Assembly: GCA_900661335.1 (NCBI GenBank)
Contig: CAACVY010000010.1
Location: 1 to 48,092, forward strand
DNA length: 48,092 nucleotides
From: an uncultured bacterium
GTDB lineage: Bacteria; Verrucomicrobiota; Kiritimatiellia; PWTM01
Direction of reading: 5' to 3'
Positions 26,337-34,677 of the stretch are shown here, one piece after another. The translations under genes and the position numbers were made by a program. Under the pieces are notes generated by a model. That model was given only the letters and a program-made list of their open reading frames with translations. It was not told where the DNA came from and made no database searches. Numbering within the stretch: the stretch's first letter is position 1; each line of letters begins with the position of its first letter.

Positions 26337-27020
26337 GAATGGCTCCTGCACAAACCCAAAACTTCCGAAATACGAAACCTTACCCGATTTGCCGCGTTCC
26401 GGCAAAACGTCCGGGGAGGCTCCAACGTCGCAGGCCCATCTCCGGGGATGACTGCGCAGCCATACGCACCGCGGGGTCCGAGCGGAGCAGAAGTTTCTGG
26501 GAGTGGATGGGCTGTCGTTCGCCTCTGTCCACTTGGACGTACTCGACGACCACGCAAAATCCTACTCACCGGACCCGGCGCTGGGCTCGCGGCCGTGCTA
26601 GCACGATTGACCGCTGGGCTCACAGAGGTTGGAAGAGGTGTCCGCTCAGTTCGGAAACGCCAGAATGGGGTAGGGGGCGGACGGACTCGCAATAATACCA
26701 TTAGTTTCCGGGAAAACCGGCCGCTCGTCATGACGTGGGAGGAATTACCGGTGTGCGGCAGGGACGTTACACGTCTTCGACGTTTCCGTACCTTGCCCGC
26801 GGAAACTCGGGCACCAGGCGCCGGGAGGGTTCGCGAAAAAAACGTGTGCACCTGGCGCTCGCGGGTGGCTACCCGCTCGGATGGTCAAGGAAAAAAAGAG
26901 CCGGTCACTGCGGACTCTTTTTTACGGCTTGGGCCATCCGTCCACCCGCGGTGAATTGTGTTGCAACCGTTTCATGATGCATCCAGAATCACCAACGGTG
27001 CAAGGACCAGGGAGTGTGCC
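26337..27020. other. Divergent intergenic region with several hairpins, possible RNA gene
   Basis: 684 bases separate trpS (minus) from the isomerase-like gene (plus). No convincing protein gene is seen; a 172-codon minus frame is basic and low-complexity. From about 26705 to 26925 the sequence contains successive inverted repeats: GTTTCCG/CGGAAAC (26782-26788, 26800-26806), GCGGGT/ACCCGC (26861-26876) and a bidirectional terminator-like hairpin (26890-26924). No match to RNase P, tmRNA, SRP or tRNA signatures was found by eye. Confidence 0.5.
26890..26924. terminator. Bidirectional terminator-like hairpin
   Basis: A run of A bases, GAGCCG, a seven-base loop, CGG-A-CTC and a run of T bases. 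The arms AAAAAAGAG and CTCTTTTTT pair over nine bases and extend through CCG/CGG with one bulge. It could end transcripts on either strand. The nearest genes diverge from it, so an unannotated transcript is implied. Confidence 0.65.
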
Positions 27021-28553
27021 GTGAACCCGAAGTGTCAGTGCGCATGTTGTTCTCATTTCGATCCCGTTACGCGCAGGGAATTTCTCTGGCGTGTGGGTGC
27101 AGTCGCCGCCAGTACGGTTTCTGCGTTTGACGCGTTCGCCCTCCAAGCGGACCCTCAACGCCCACCTCGTCAACGTATCACCATAAAAGTCCAGCCTGTG
27201 CTACTGTACTCGACTCCTCAACGGCGGGAAGAAACCAGTTGGAGGAACTGGGGCGGCATTCAGACCGAGGCGGACGCCGAGAAGGAGAAAGCTCGTATTG
27301 CGGCCGAGTTAGCGAAGCTAAAGGCAGACGTGGAGTTCCCGGTGGAGTTTCTGCCGCTCGTGACAGGAAAAAGCGGTGACGAAGCAGCCAAGGGTGTGGC
27401 CGATAAGAAATTCGACGTGCTGTTGCTCTATGCGGCCGGTGGCTGGGGATTGGAAAAATTGATTCAGCCCGGCCGCTGGAACCTGATGTTTTTGCGTCAT
27501 CGTTCAGGTCCTGTCTACCTCTGGTACGAGATCGTTCACCCGCGCTTTCTCCGCAAAACGGTGGACGAGTACGCGGATACTGGGATGGACGTCTGGGACG
27601 TCGTGGTGGACAAGTATGAGGACTTGGCCTGGCGCTTACGTGCGTTGAGCGGTTTAAAAAATACACTCGGTAAACGTATGGTCGCGATTGGCGGTCCGGG
27701 CGGCTGGGGTTCGGGCGGCAAGCAAGCCCCGCAGATCGCGCGGGAACTGTGGAAAATGGAGATCGTCGACTATCCCTACCGCGAGCTCGCGCCTCGACTG
27801 GCATCCGCTTACCAGAATTCGGCCTTGGTGAAACGCTGTGCGGAGGCGTCCCGCCGTTACCAACGGCAATGGGGGGTGTCGATGCACGTTCATCCCGAGT
27901 TCCTCGATCGAGCCTTTGTGCTCACGGAGGTTTTCAAGGACATCATGGATGAAGCCCAGACCGACGCGATCACGGTGAATCACTGCATGGGGACGATCAT
28001 GGGGATTTCCAAGACCACCGCCTGCATGCCTCTGAGTATGCTAAATGATGACGGGTACCTGGCGTTTTGTGAATCTGATTTCGTGGTGATTCCGTCGGGA
28101 GTTCTGCTGCACTACATCTCCGGCTTGCCGGTGTTCTTGAATGACCCCACGTTCCCTCATGACGGTGTGGTGACGCTGGCCCACTGCACTGCACCACGGA
28201 AAATGGACGGCCACCGCGCAGAACGTACCAAGGTGCTTACGCATTTCGAGTCGGATTATGGTGCAGCGCCGAAAGTGGAAATGCGGGTAGGACAGATCGT
28301 GACCGTTTTGGTGCCGGACTTTGCCTCGAGGAAATGGGTGGGGTTCTTGGGTTCGATTGTGGGCAATCCCTTCCTCGATATCTGCCGGACCCAGGTGGAC
28401 GTCAAGATTCACGGCGATTGGGCAGAGTTGCTGGAAAAGATGAAGGGGTTCCACTGGATGCTCTGTTACGGCGACTACCTCAAAGAAGTGAGGTACGCAC
28501 TCAAAAAAGTCGGGGTAGAATTCCTCAGCGTGAGCAAGGCGGAACCCGCATGA
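27021..28553 (+). CDS. Exported (Tat-type) FucI/AraA-like sugar isomerase-fold protein
   Basis: 510 residues from GTG 27021 (AGGGAG six bases upstream). A cysteine-rich start (MNPKCQCACC) precedes TRREFLWRVGAVAAS, a Tat-like signal. The rest resembles L-fucose/L-arabinose isomerase-fold proteins: FDVLLLYAAGGWG near the N-terminus, DAITVNHCMGTIM in the middle, and a C-terminal region with LAHCTAPRKMDG, THFESDYGAAP and VDVKIHGDWAELLEKM. Tat export suggests that a metal cofactor is loaded before export. The substrate is unknown; an isomerase in the periplasm is odd, so another lyase or epimerase role is possible. It stands alone between two gene-poor regions. Confidence 0.65.
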   Translation: MNPKCQCACCSHFDPVTRREFLWRVGAVAASTVSAFDAFALQADPQRPPRQRITIKVQPVLLYSTPQRREETSWRNWGGIQTEADAEKEKARIAAELAKLKADVEFPVEFLPLVTGKSGDEAAKGVADKKFDVLLLYAAGGWGLEKLIQPGRWNLMFLRHRSGPVYLWYEIVHPRFLRKTVDEYADTGMDVWDVVVDKYEDLAWRLRALSGLKNTLGKRMVAIGGPGGWGSGGKQAPQIARELWKMEIVDYPYRELAPRLASAYQNSALVKRCAEASRRYQRQWGVSMHVHPEFLDRAFVLTEVFKDIMDEAQTDAITVNHCMGTIMGISKTTACMPLSMLNDDGYLAFCESDFVVIPSGVLLHYISGLPVFLNDPTFPHDGVVTLAHCTAPRKMDGHRAERTKVLTHFESDYGAAPKVEMRVGQIVTVLVPDFASRKWVGFLGSIVGNPFLDICRTQVDVKIHGDWAELLEKMKGFHWMLCYGDYLKEVRYALKKVGVEFLSVSKAEPA

Positions 28554-29398
28554 GGAGATAGCGCCTTCTTGGCACTTCCTCGAAGCCCAAGCCCTTGAAA
28601 TAGGGCACGACTCGCGAGCGGCGCCGCTCGGACGGTGGATGCGTCCTGCCCAGTGAGATCTGCAGGGCGGGGGGCACCGTTCGGGCGGCCCACGGATGGG
28701 CGGGCTTGCGGTTGGGTAGGGAGGGCACTGCGGCCCATGCGGGCTGGCAGATTCAGGCAGTCTTTCCTCGCAATCCATATGGCGAGCTCGCGCCTGCATG
28801 CAGATTGTTCGCCCCGTGTGGCCTGTGGCGGAATAGTTCGTGAGTGGCCCCAGGGTAGGCTAAACCGGAATGAGGTTCGCGGTGAAGGTCCGCCCACCGC
28901 GGCCGGTCACGTGCGAGCAGTTGCTGGTTCGAGCATGGCTCGGAAGGTTCGAAACGAATGTCGCATGTGGCCGGCGCGCCGCTTTCACGCTTTGTAAGGT
29001 CCCAAGGCGAACTGATCGAGCCTGGGGGGCGGGCGTCCAACAGGTTTCGAACTACGTCCAAGTAGACTGAGAAGGCCAGAGACCGGAGCGCTTCGGTCCG
29101 ACCCTCGTTCAACCACAACCCTGCCGCGGGTCGTTGAAAGAAAAGGGAAGCACACCGTGCGGGGCGGCCATCGTTCCGGGATTGGAAGTCATACCGAGCG
29201 ATCGAATGCCACCATGCCTGCACGTTGGAATCTTCCTTCGCTTCCACATAAAGCCTCGAAAGGTTGGAAGATCCTTGGCGCGAGTGGAGTTCATTTCATG
29301 TCCGCGCGATTCCTTGTTCGGCTGAACCAATCCTCCACGTCCGGCTTGGCTCCTTCGACCTTGTCGGAACGGGCGGGCGGGACTAAGCTGAAGTTCTT
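28554..29398. other. Gene-poor region with a possible acetyltransferase remnant and TCCAA/TTGGA half-sites
   Basis: 845 bases without a supportable intact gene. On the minus strand around 28552-28625 the frame reads SRVVPYFKGLGFEEVPRRRY, which resembles the C-terminal end of a GNAT acetyltransferase; no N-terminal motifs are seen, so it would be a relic. From 29036 to 29268 there are scattered TCCAA and TTGGA half-sites. The minus-strand frame 28753-29247 is open but has no recognisable domain. Confidence 0.4.
29036..29268. repeat. Degenerate TCCAA/TTGGA sites
   Basis: TCCAA occurs at 29036 and 29057. TTGGA occurs at 29182, 29225 and 29264. The last is in the near-complete core TCGAA-AGG-TTGGA (29256-29268). 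Spacing (21, 43, 39) is irregular, so this looks like a decayed or unrelated version of the array seen near 16.9 kb. Confidence 0.35.
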
Positions 29399-30493
29399 GT
29401 GAAGATTTTGGACCGTTACATTTTGTGGCAGTTTCTGGTGCCTTGGGTGTACTGTTTTCTAGCGTTCACGATGGTCTATATCGTGTTCGACTTGTTCAAC
29501 AACCTGGGCGATTTCATCCAGGGGCACGCCAGCCTTTTGAGCTTGATCCGATACTACCTCTGGGTCATTCCGGCCTCGTTGATCTACATCATGCCGGTGT
29601 CGCTGGTATTGGCGCTGCTGTGGAGCTTGTCCCGACTCACTCGTCACAATGAGTTGACGGCCATGCGCGCATGCGGGTTGAGTCTCTTGCGCCTGATGGC
29701 TCCGCTGTTCGTGGTTGGGATCCTTGCCTCGCTGATCGTGCTGGGGGTCAACGAAACCGTCGGATCCACCTGTGCCTATCTTGCCAAACAGTTTGTCCGG
29801 GCGCAGGGCAGGTCGGACAAGGAGTCGGTATGGATCGCCGAATTTCTGCCTTATCAAAATCGGCGCGCGTACCGCACTTGGCTAATTCGGCGTTTCGATA
29901 CCGTCACGGGCGACATGGAAGGGGTGGAAGTTGTCCAACAAACTCCCCAAGGGCGCGACGCCTGGAAAGCGATGGCCGAGCGCGCGACGTGGACGGGAGG
30001 GCAGTGGTGGTTCGAGAAGGTGACCATTCAGTACTACGACGAGCATGGCCATCCCCGGGGCGTGCCTCGCCATTTGCCCGTGCGCGTGATGACCGAGTTC
30101 GACGAGACCCCCAAGGATTTTCTCGCGGAAGTCAAGGATCCGGAATTTCTCACCGCGGCGGAGATCTTCGAATACATTCGGGGCCATCCTGACCTCTCCC
30201 CAGCCACCGTACGCCGGCTCACGGTGGATGCGCATGCCCGATGGGCGATGCCATGGGGATGCCTCGTGGCGATTCTCTTCGGCATTCCATTCGGAACGAC
30301 GACAGGCCGACAAGGGGCGATTCGTGGGGTCATGCTTTGCCTAGGGCTTTTTTTCTCGTCGTGGGTGTTGGTCAGTCTTGGGTTGTGGGCGGGCAAGCGT
30401 GGCCTGTTCGGGATTCCTCCGTGGCTTGCAGGCTGGGGACCGACCCTGTTGTACCTCGTCATCGGCGCCGTGCTCGCGTTGCGGATTCGGTGA
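29399..30493 (+). CDS. LptF/LptG (YjgP/YjgQ) family LPS export permease
   Basis: 364 residues, GTG start. MKILDRYILWQFLVPWVYCFLAF is the typical N-terminal helix. Helices 2-3 follow (IPASLIYIMPVSLVLALLWSL) with HNELTAMRACGLS, the coupling-helix region that contacts the LptB ATPase. A periplasmic beta-jellyroll occupies about 130-265, and three helices end the protein. It moves LPS from the inner membrane into the Lpt bridge. Only one of the F/G pair is in the window; LptG versus LptF cannot be decided here. Confidence 0.9.
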   Translation: MKILDRYILWQFLVPWVYCFLAFTMVYIVFDLFNNLGDFIQGHASLLSLIRYYLWVIPASLIYIMPVSLVLALLWSLSRLTRHNELTAMRACGLSLLRLMAPLFVVGILASLIVLGVNETVGSTCAYLAKQFVRAQGRSDKESVWIAEFLPYQNRRAYRTWLIRRFDTVTGDMEGVEVVQQTPQGRDAWKAMAERATWTGGQWWFEKVTIQYYDEHGHPRGVPRHLPVRVMTEFDETPKDFLAEVKDPEFLTAAEIFEYIRGHPDLSPATVRRLTVDAHARWAMPWGCLVAILFGIPFGTTTGRQGAIRGVMLCLGLFFSSWVLVSLGLWAGKRGLFGIPPWLAGWGPTLLYLVIGAVLALRIR

Positions 30494-30556
30494 AGCGAGG
30501 GCACGGGTTCGACGTACGCAGATTGCCCGTACGGGGGCCCCCATGCCGCCCTCGTT

Positions 30557-31345
30557 TCATGAGCCCCAATGGGCAGCCACTACCGCCATCAGGGCGATCG
30601 CGGCCAGTTCGCTCCGCAACACGTAAGGCGCCCAACGAACCGGACTAAAGCCTTGCGACTTCAACCAAGTTTCTTCTTCCGGCGCCAAGCCACCTTCAGG
30701 CCCCACGACAAACCGCCCCGTCCGAGGTGCCGAGGGACAGTTTTCCGGTGTTAGGAGGTCGACCAACGAGCGGGCTGACGGGTCGAATGAACCAAAGCAC
30801 GAGATGTGGACCGCCGTGGATTGGATCGCGGAATTGAGATCGTTCATGAATTCGATCCGAGGCAGTCGGTTTCGGCCACACTGTTTGGCTGCATTGATTG
30901 CCACGGCCATGCATCGTTCCGTCCATTGGCCGGGTTCAGATTTGAGCTCGCGCGCTTGAGAGTACCGGGTCGGCACGAACATGAGACGCTCCCAACCGAG
31001 GGCCACCGCCGCTCGCACAATTTCGTCCCGCTTGTCGCCCTTTAGCAAACCCACCACCAGTGTGGCGGACCAAACAGGATCGGGATCGTGCGCGATGGGA
31101 CCGAATTGCAGCCAAACTTCCCCCGCATGGATTTGAGCGATGTGCCCCATGGCCGAATGGCCTGCACCATCGAAGAGCTCGACGGGATCCCCCGGCCGAC
31201 CGCGCAAGACCCGGGTGAGGTGGTGCGCTTCTGTGGGGGGCAACACAACCCGGCTTCCAGTAGTGCAAAGGCTAGGAACGTACACGCGTGGAGGCCGGTG
31301 CGTGCCCCGCGGGGTTTCATACTTCCATGTGCCGCCGGCGCTCAT
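30557..31345 (-). CDS. rsmE: 16S rRNA (uracil1498-N3)-methyltransferase
   Basis: About 262 residues. The N-terminal PUA-like part has [22 protein letters not shown]. The C-terminal SPOUT knot has [14 protein letters not shown] and [13 protein letters not shown], which bind S-adenosylmethionine. ATG 31345 overlaps the dnaJ end by 29 bases; a GTG just before VYVPSL (about 31285) is an alternative start nearer to family length. dnaJ followed by rsmE is a familiar gene order. Confidence 0.92.
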   Translation of the reverse strand: MSAGGTWKYETPRGTHRPPRVYVPSLCTTGSRVVLPPTEAHHLTRVLRGRPGDPVELFDGAGHSAMGHIAQIHAGEVWLQFGPIAHDPDPVWSATLVVGLLKGDKRDEIVRAAVALGWERLMFVPTRYSQARELKSEPGQWTERCMAVAINAAKQCGRNRLPRIEFMNDLNSAIQSTAVHISCFGSFDPSARSLVDLLTPENCPSAPRTGRFVVGPEGGLAPEEETWLKSQGFSPVRWAPYVLRSELAAIALMAVVAAHWGS

Positions 31346-32480
31346 AGAACTGGCGCGCCCGCCGATCAAACTCGGCTCGACCGGGATAGTTGGAGTCTGT
31401 CAAAGTGGCCGCCCACTCCTCCAGAGCGTGCCGCTGCCGAGCGGAGAGGTGCTGCGGCATCTCGACTCGGACTCGGACGAGGTGGTCCCCCCGTGCGCCG
31501 GTCAGCGCGTTGTGAATTCCCTGCCGACGGAGCCGAAACACGCGCCCGTTCTCAACGCCGGGCGGAATCTTCAAGGACGCCGGGCCATGGATCGTGGGGA
31601 TCTCGATCTCCCCCCCCAACACGGCGATGTGAAATGGTACGGGAACTTCGCTGATGATGTCATCTCCGCTACGCTCGAACAGCTCATGAGGGCGTACGTG
31701 AATGACCACGTAGAGGTCGCCCGGCGGCGCCCCACGAAACCCGGCCTCTCCGTACCCGGCCATTCGGAGTTTGGATCCAGTGTCAACGCCGGCGGGAATC
31801 TTTAGCTCCACGGTCCGCCGCGTCTTGACCCGACCTTCCCCTTGGCAGGTGCGACAAGGTCGCGCGAGAACTTCCCCCGTGCCCTGGCAATAAGGGCAAG
31901 TGCGACGCACCGTCACAAATCCATGGGATTGCGTGATCACTCCGCGACCACGACATTGCGAGCAGGTTTGCCGACCGCTCCCTCGTTCTGCGCCGGTGCC
32001 ACCGCAGTCTGGACACGTTTGCAAGACTGGTAACTGAACCTCGCGGCGAGAACCCAGTGCGGCCTCCTCGAAATCCACTTCAAGGTCGAAGCGCAAGTCG
32101 CTCCCGCGATGGGCCTCTTCCGTGGCAGTGGGGCCGCCGAAAAATTCGTCGAAGATACTGCCGCCTCCGAACGCGCCCATAAAGGTGCGCAGTGCCTCTT
32201 CCAGATCGATCCCGCCGAAGCCGCCAAAGCCACCGCCCTCGGCGGCTCCCCCTCCGAACGCGGCATGTCCAAACTGGTCGTACTGCCGGCGTTTCTCTGG
32301 ATCGCTGAGGACTTCATACGCTTCCGAAATCTGCTTGAATTTCTCCTCCGCGTTTTTGTCCCCAGGATTGCGATCCGGATGGTACTGGAGCGCCAGCCGG
32401 CGGTAAGCTTTCTTGATCTCCTCCGGAGAAGCGTCCCGCGAAACCCCTAAAATCTCGTAGTAATCAGGCCTCGCTGGCAT
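31317..32480 (-). CDS. dnaJ: Chaperone DnaJ
   Basis: 387 residues from ATG 32480, with GGAGGAGG eight bases upstream. J domain with YHPDRNPGD (HPD motif), a Gly/Phe-rich stretch (about 75-110), four zinc-binding CxxCxGxG repeats ([32 protein letters not shown]) and the C-terminal substrate domain. It stimulates DnaK ATPase. It overlaps grpE by 17 bases. dnaK is not in the window. Confidence 0.97.
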   Translation of the reverse strand: MPARPDYYEILGVSRDASPEEIKKAYRRLALQYHPDRNPGDKNAEEKFKQISEAYEVLSDPEKRRQYDQFGHAAFGGGAAEGGGFGGFGGIDLEEALRTFMGAFGGGSIFDEFFGGPTATEEAHRGSDLRFDLEVDFEEAALGSRREVQLPVLQTCPDCGGTGAERGSGRQTCSQCRGRGVITQSHGFVTVRRTCPYCQGTGEVLARPCRTCQGEGRVKTRRTVELKIPAGVDTGSKLRMAGYGEAGFRGAPPGDLYVVIHVRPHELFERSGDDIISEVPVPFHIAVLGGEIEIPTIHGPASLKIPPGVENGRVFRLRRQGIHNALTGARGDHLVRVRVEMPQHLSARQRHALEEWAATLTDSNYPGRAEFDRRARQFYERRRHMEV

Positions 32481-33084
32481 CCGAATGACCTCCTCCCACC
32501 GACGGGCCCGAGGAAACGACCACTTGGGCAGCACGGAGCACCCGGTCCTTCACTCGATACCCTTTCCGCACCTCACGCACCACGTGGTCGGCGGGTACCT
32601 CCGACGAGGGTTCGTGCCCGACCGCTTCGTGGAGATGAGGGTCGAACCGCGATCCCACCGTGGGAATCGGCTCGACGCCGAACCGCTCCAGCACGCCCCG
32701 AAGCTGGGCGCGGATCATTTCGAATCCTTTCCATGCCGCGTCGGATACTGTCCCGCAGATCGCCGCCAGCCCGAGTTCGTAGTGGTCCAGCACCGGTAGG
32801 AGCTCGCGGAGAACCTCCTCCCGGCCCTCCTGATGCCATTCGGCGCGTTCGCGTGCAGTCCGTTTTCGGAAGTTGTCGAAGTCGGCGGCCAGCCGCAACA
32901 GGCGGTCGTTCAACGCCGCGATATCCGCTTGTAGTTGAGCGGTTTCAGATGCTTCGGCTTCCGCGGCGGCTTCGGCCGGTTCCGCCGGAACTTCTGTGTC
33001 CTGGGCGGGCGCGCCTCTGCTGCCGGATGACTGCGTAGCCGTCTCTGTATTTTGCTTCAAGCCTTCTGGATTGTTCATAGTCAT
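32464..33084 (-). CDS. grpE: Nucleotide exchange factor GrpE
   Basis: About 206 residues from ATG 33084 (a second ATG at 33078 is equally possible). An acidic Ala/Glu-rich N-terminus precedes the coiled coil ([29 protein letters not shown]) and the beta domain with [20 protein letters not shown] and [19 protein letters not shown]. It releases ADP from DnaK. First gene of grpE-dnaJ-rsmE. Confidence 0.95.
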   Translation of the reverse strand: MTMNNPEGLKQNTETATQSSGSRGAPAQDTEVPAEPAEAAAEAEASETAQLQADIAALNDRLLRLAADFDNFRKRTARERAEWHQEGREEVLRELLPVLDHYELGLAAICGTVSDAAWKGFEMIRAQLRGVLERFGVEPIPTVGSRFDPHLHEAVGHEPSSEVPADHVVREVRKGYRVKDRVLRAAQVVVSSGPSVGGGHSDASEA

Positions 33085-33093
33085 CTTCAAAAG

Positions 33094-33120
33094 GGTTCGG
33101 TCGAACCGATCAAGATAATA
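33094..33120 (-). promoter_or_regulatory. Leader palindrome and -10-like element upstream of grpE
   Basis: A 14-bp inverted repeat (GGTTCG-GT-CGAACC, 33094-33107) lies just ahead of the grpE start and next to an AT-rich TATATTAT stretch (minus strand, about 33114-33122) that could be a -10 element. No CIRCE (TTAGCACTC inverted repeat) is visible. A heat-shock operator role is only a guess. Confidence 0.35.
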
Positions 33121-33274
33121 TACTACTCCGCCGCTCGTTGTCCGAATCGCATGGCACAAGAAGAACATGCATCCCGCGGGCGGCTCCAAGAAACAGAGCT
33201 CACTTCGGGCTCACTCAGGGTAAACTCCGGCTATGTGGGCACGCGAGTTTTCCCACGAAGCTCGAAGGCCCGCG

Positions 33275-33556
33275 TTACATCAGCTGCGTTTCCGTATCTA
33301 ACAGAACCCAGCGCGGTGTGGAGTTCAAAAAGGTCCGCACCTCGGCGAGCCGACGTTCAACGACGTCTTTGGTCGCCGCCACGGTGACGAACGCGAGCTC
33401 GGCGGCTTGCCACAAGTCTTGATCGCCTACTTCGGCCACACTGACGTTCATGTGGGCCACCAGGCGGTCTTTCAAGCTGCGGAGCACCGAGCGTTTGTCC
33501 TTTAACGAGTGCGAATCCGGCAGACTGATCCGCGCGGTGAGTAAACCGATGACCAT
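33275..33556 (-). CDS. DUF503 (YlxP-like) small protein
   Basis: 93 residues. MVIGLLTARISLPDSHSLKDKRSVLRSLKDRL is the diagnostic N-terminus of DUF503 proteins, and NVSVAEVGDQDLWQAAELAFVTVA matches the middle. The family is often encoded near rbfA or infB and may touch translation or ribosomes; no function is proven. Here it lies 25 bases after the DUF1080 gene and upstream of grpE, away from its usual partners. Confidence 0.9.
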   Translation of the reverse strand: MVIGLLTARISLPDSHSLKDKRSVLRSLKDRLVAHMNVSVAEVGDQDLWQAAELAFVTVAATKDVVERRLAEVRTFLNSTPRWVLLDTETQLM

Positions 33557-33581
33557 GACGACTCTTCGTGTGCCCTAGATT

Positions 33582-34211
33582 TCAATCCAATGTTCGAATT
33601 CGTATATTCCGGAACTCCACCACGGCTCCGTGGTCTTGGAAGCCGACATGGCCCTCGCGGGCAAACTCCTTCAGTGGCTTTTTGAACTTGTTCTTGCTTC
33701 CGTCTGGATTTTGCCCCGCCACCGTCCAGCGGTCGAGGTCCATCTCAGTGATCAGATGTCCGTTTAGCCGCACCTCGATGCGAGGGCCACGCGCTATGAT
33801 GTTCAAGCGGTTCCAGCCTGGTTGAGCCGCGTTCCGCGAGGGCGCCACCAGGTCATAGAGCGCCCCCACACTGTGGCGTGACGGTTCGCTGGGCTTGTCG
33901 ATCTGTACTTCGATTCCGGTCTGGACTGGGTCGGCAGGATTGTCCGTTCGGATGAAGACGCCGCTGTTTCCTTCGGTCCGATATTCGAGTTCCAGCTCAA
34001 AGTCGCCGAAGCGTTCTCGCGTCCAAATGTACCCGGCTTTATCCGCTCGCTTCAGCACTCCATTTTCGACCACCCAACCAGGTACCGGCGGCCCTTTCGT
34101 CGAGCTCATCCAACCATCTAGATCCCGGCCATTGAAGAGTTCTTTCCATTCGCCTGCGGATGCGGCCAATGCGACCGAGGCGAAGAGCGCTGCGGGAATT
34201 CGAGCTTGCAT
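33582..34211 (-). CDS. Secreted DUF1080 (3-keto-disaccharide hydrolase-like) protein
   Basis: 209 residues from ATG 34211, with a signal peptide ([20 protein letters not shown]). EWKELFNGRDLDGWMSS, GWVVENGVLKRADKAGYIWT, FELELEYRTEGNSGVFIR and VRLNGHLITEMDL are the standard DUF1080 motifs of a concanavalin-like fold. The family is expanded in Planctomycetes and Verrucomicrobia, and some members hydrolyse 3-keto-sugars. Divergent from the GH172 and Gfo/Idh/MocA pair, which fits a 3-keto-sugar route because Gfo/Idh enzymes can make 3-keto-sugars. Confidence 0.9.
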   Translation of the reverse strand: MQARIPAALFASVALAASAGEWKELFNGRDLDGWMSSTKGPPVPGWVVENGVLKRADKAGYIWTRERFGDFELELEYRTEGNSGVFIRTDNPADPVQTGIEVQIDKPSEPSRHSVGALYDLVAPSRNAAQPGWNRLNIIARGPRIEVRLNGHLITEMDLDRWTVAGQNPDGSKNKFKKPLKEFAREGHVGFQDHGAVVEFRNIRIRTLD

Positions 34212-34677
34212 GGTGCTTACACCATCCTTTCTGAAGTCGCGAACGCGACACCCACCCATCATGCACGAATGACTCACCGTATGCAACTGCGGCCATGGGC
34301 GGATCTCCAAGCTCGTGTGTGTCGGCGTAGTCTTTTCGGACGGGGAAGCCTGCACATGCCCGAAGCGCTCTTGGCTTCTCATCATCCGCCGCTCTGGCCG
34401 GCCGGAGGTTGCTTCGACGGGGCAGGGGGTTCCACTCCCTACTAGCGAGTCCGCGTGTCTCGAATCGCCTAGTGGAGCGCGGGTACTCGTGCTGCACCTC
34501 CCATGCGCTCGCACCCGTAACACCGGCGCGCGACCCGCATCATTACGCGTCGCCTTACGCGGTGGATGGCTGAGGGATGAACTTTCACGGGGTTGGCGGC
34601 GCCATCCGCTCGGCGGGAAGGGCAAGAAGGTTGTCGTGGTCTGCGCGACGGGTATGATGACTTACGAGGAGTACGCC
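34212..34677. other. Divergent intergenic region
   Basis: 466 bases between the DUF1080 gene (minus) and the GH172 gene (plus). A long plus-strand frame (from 34315) reads into GH172 but is basic and unlike any family; it is rejected as an N-terminal extension. Promoters for both genes should lie here. I see no clear palindrome. Confidence 0.5.

Noticed and set aside
26333-26851. 172-codon minus-strand gene upstream of trpS
   Set aside because: Basic, low-complexity composition and no domain; the region is better explained by hairpins and leader sequence.
33094-33120. CIRCE heat-shock operator before grpE
   Set aside because: The palindrome present does not match TTAGCACTC-N9-GAGTGCTAA.
34315-34677. 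N-terminal extension of the GH172 gene
   Set aside because: It has no similarity to the family, and the ATG at 34678 has an excellent ribosome binding site and signal peptide.
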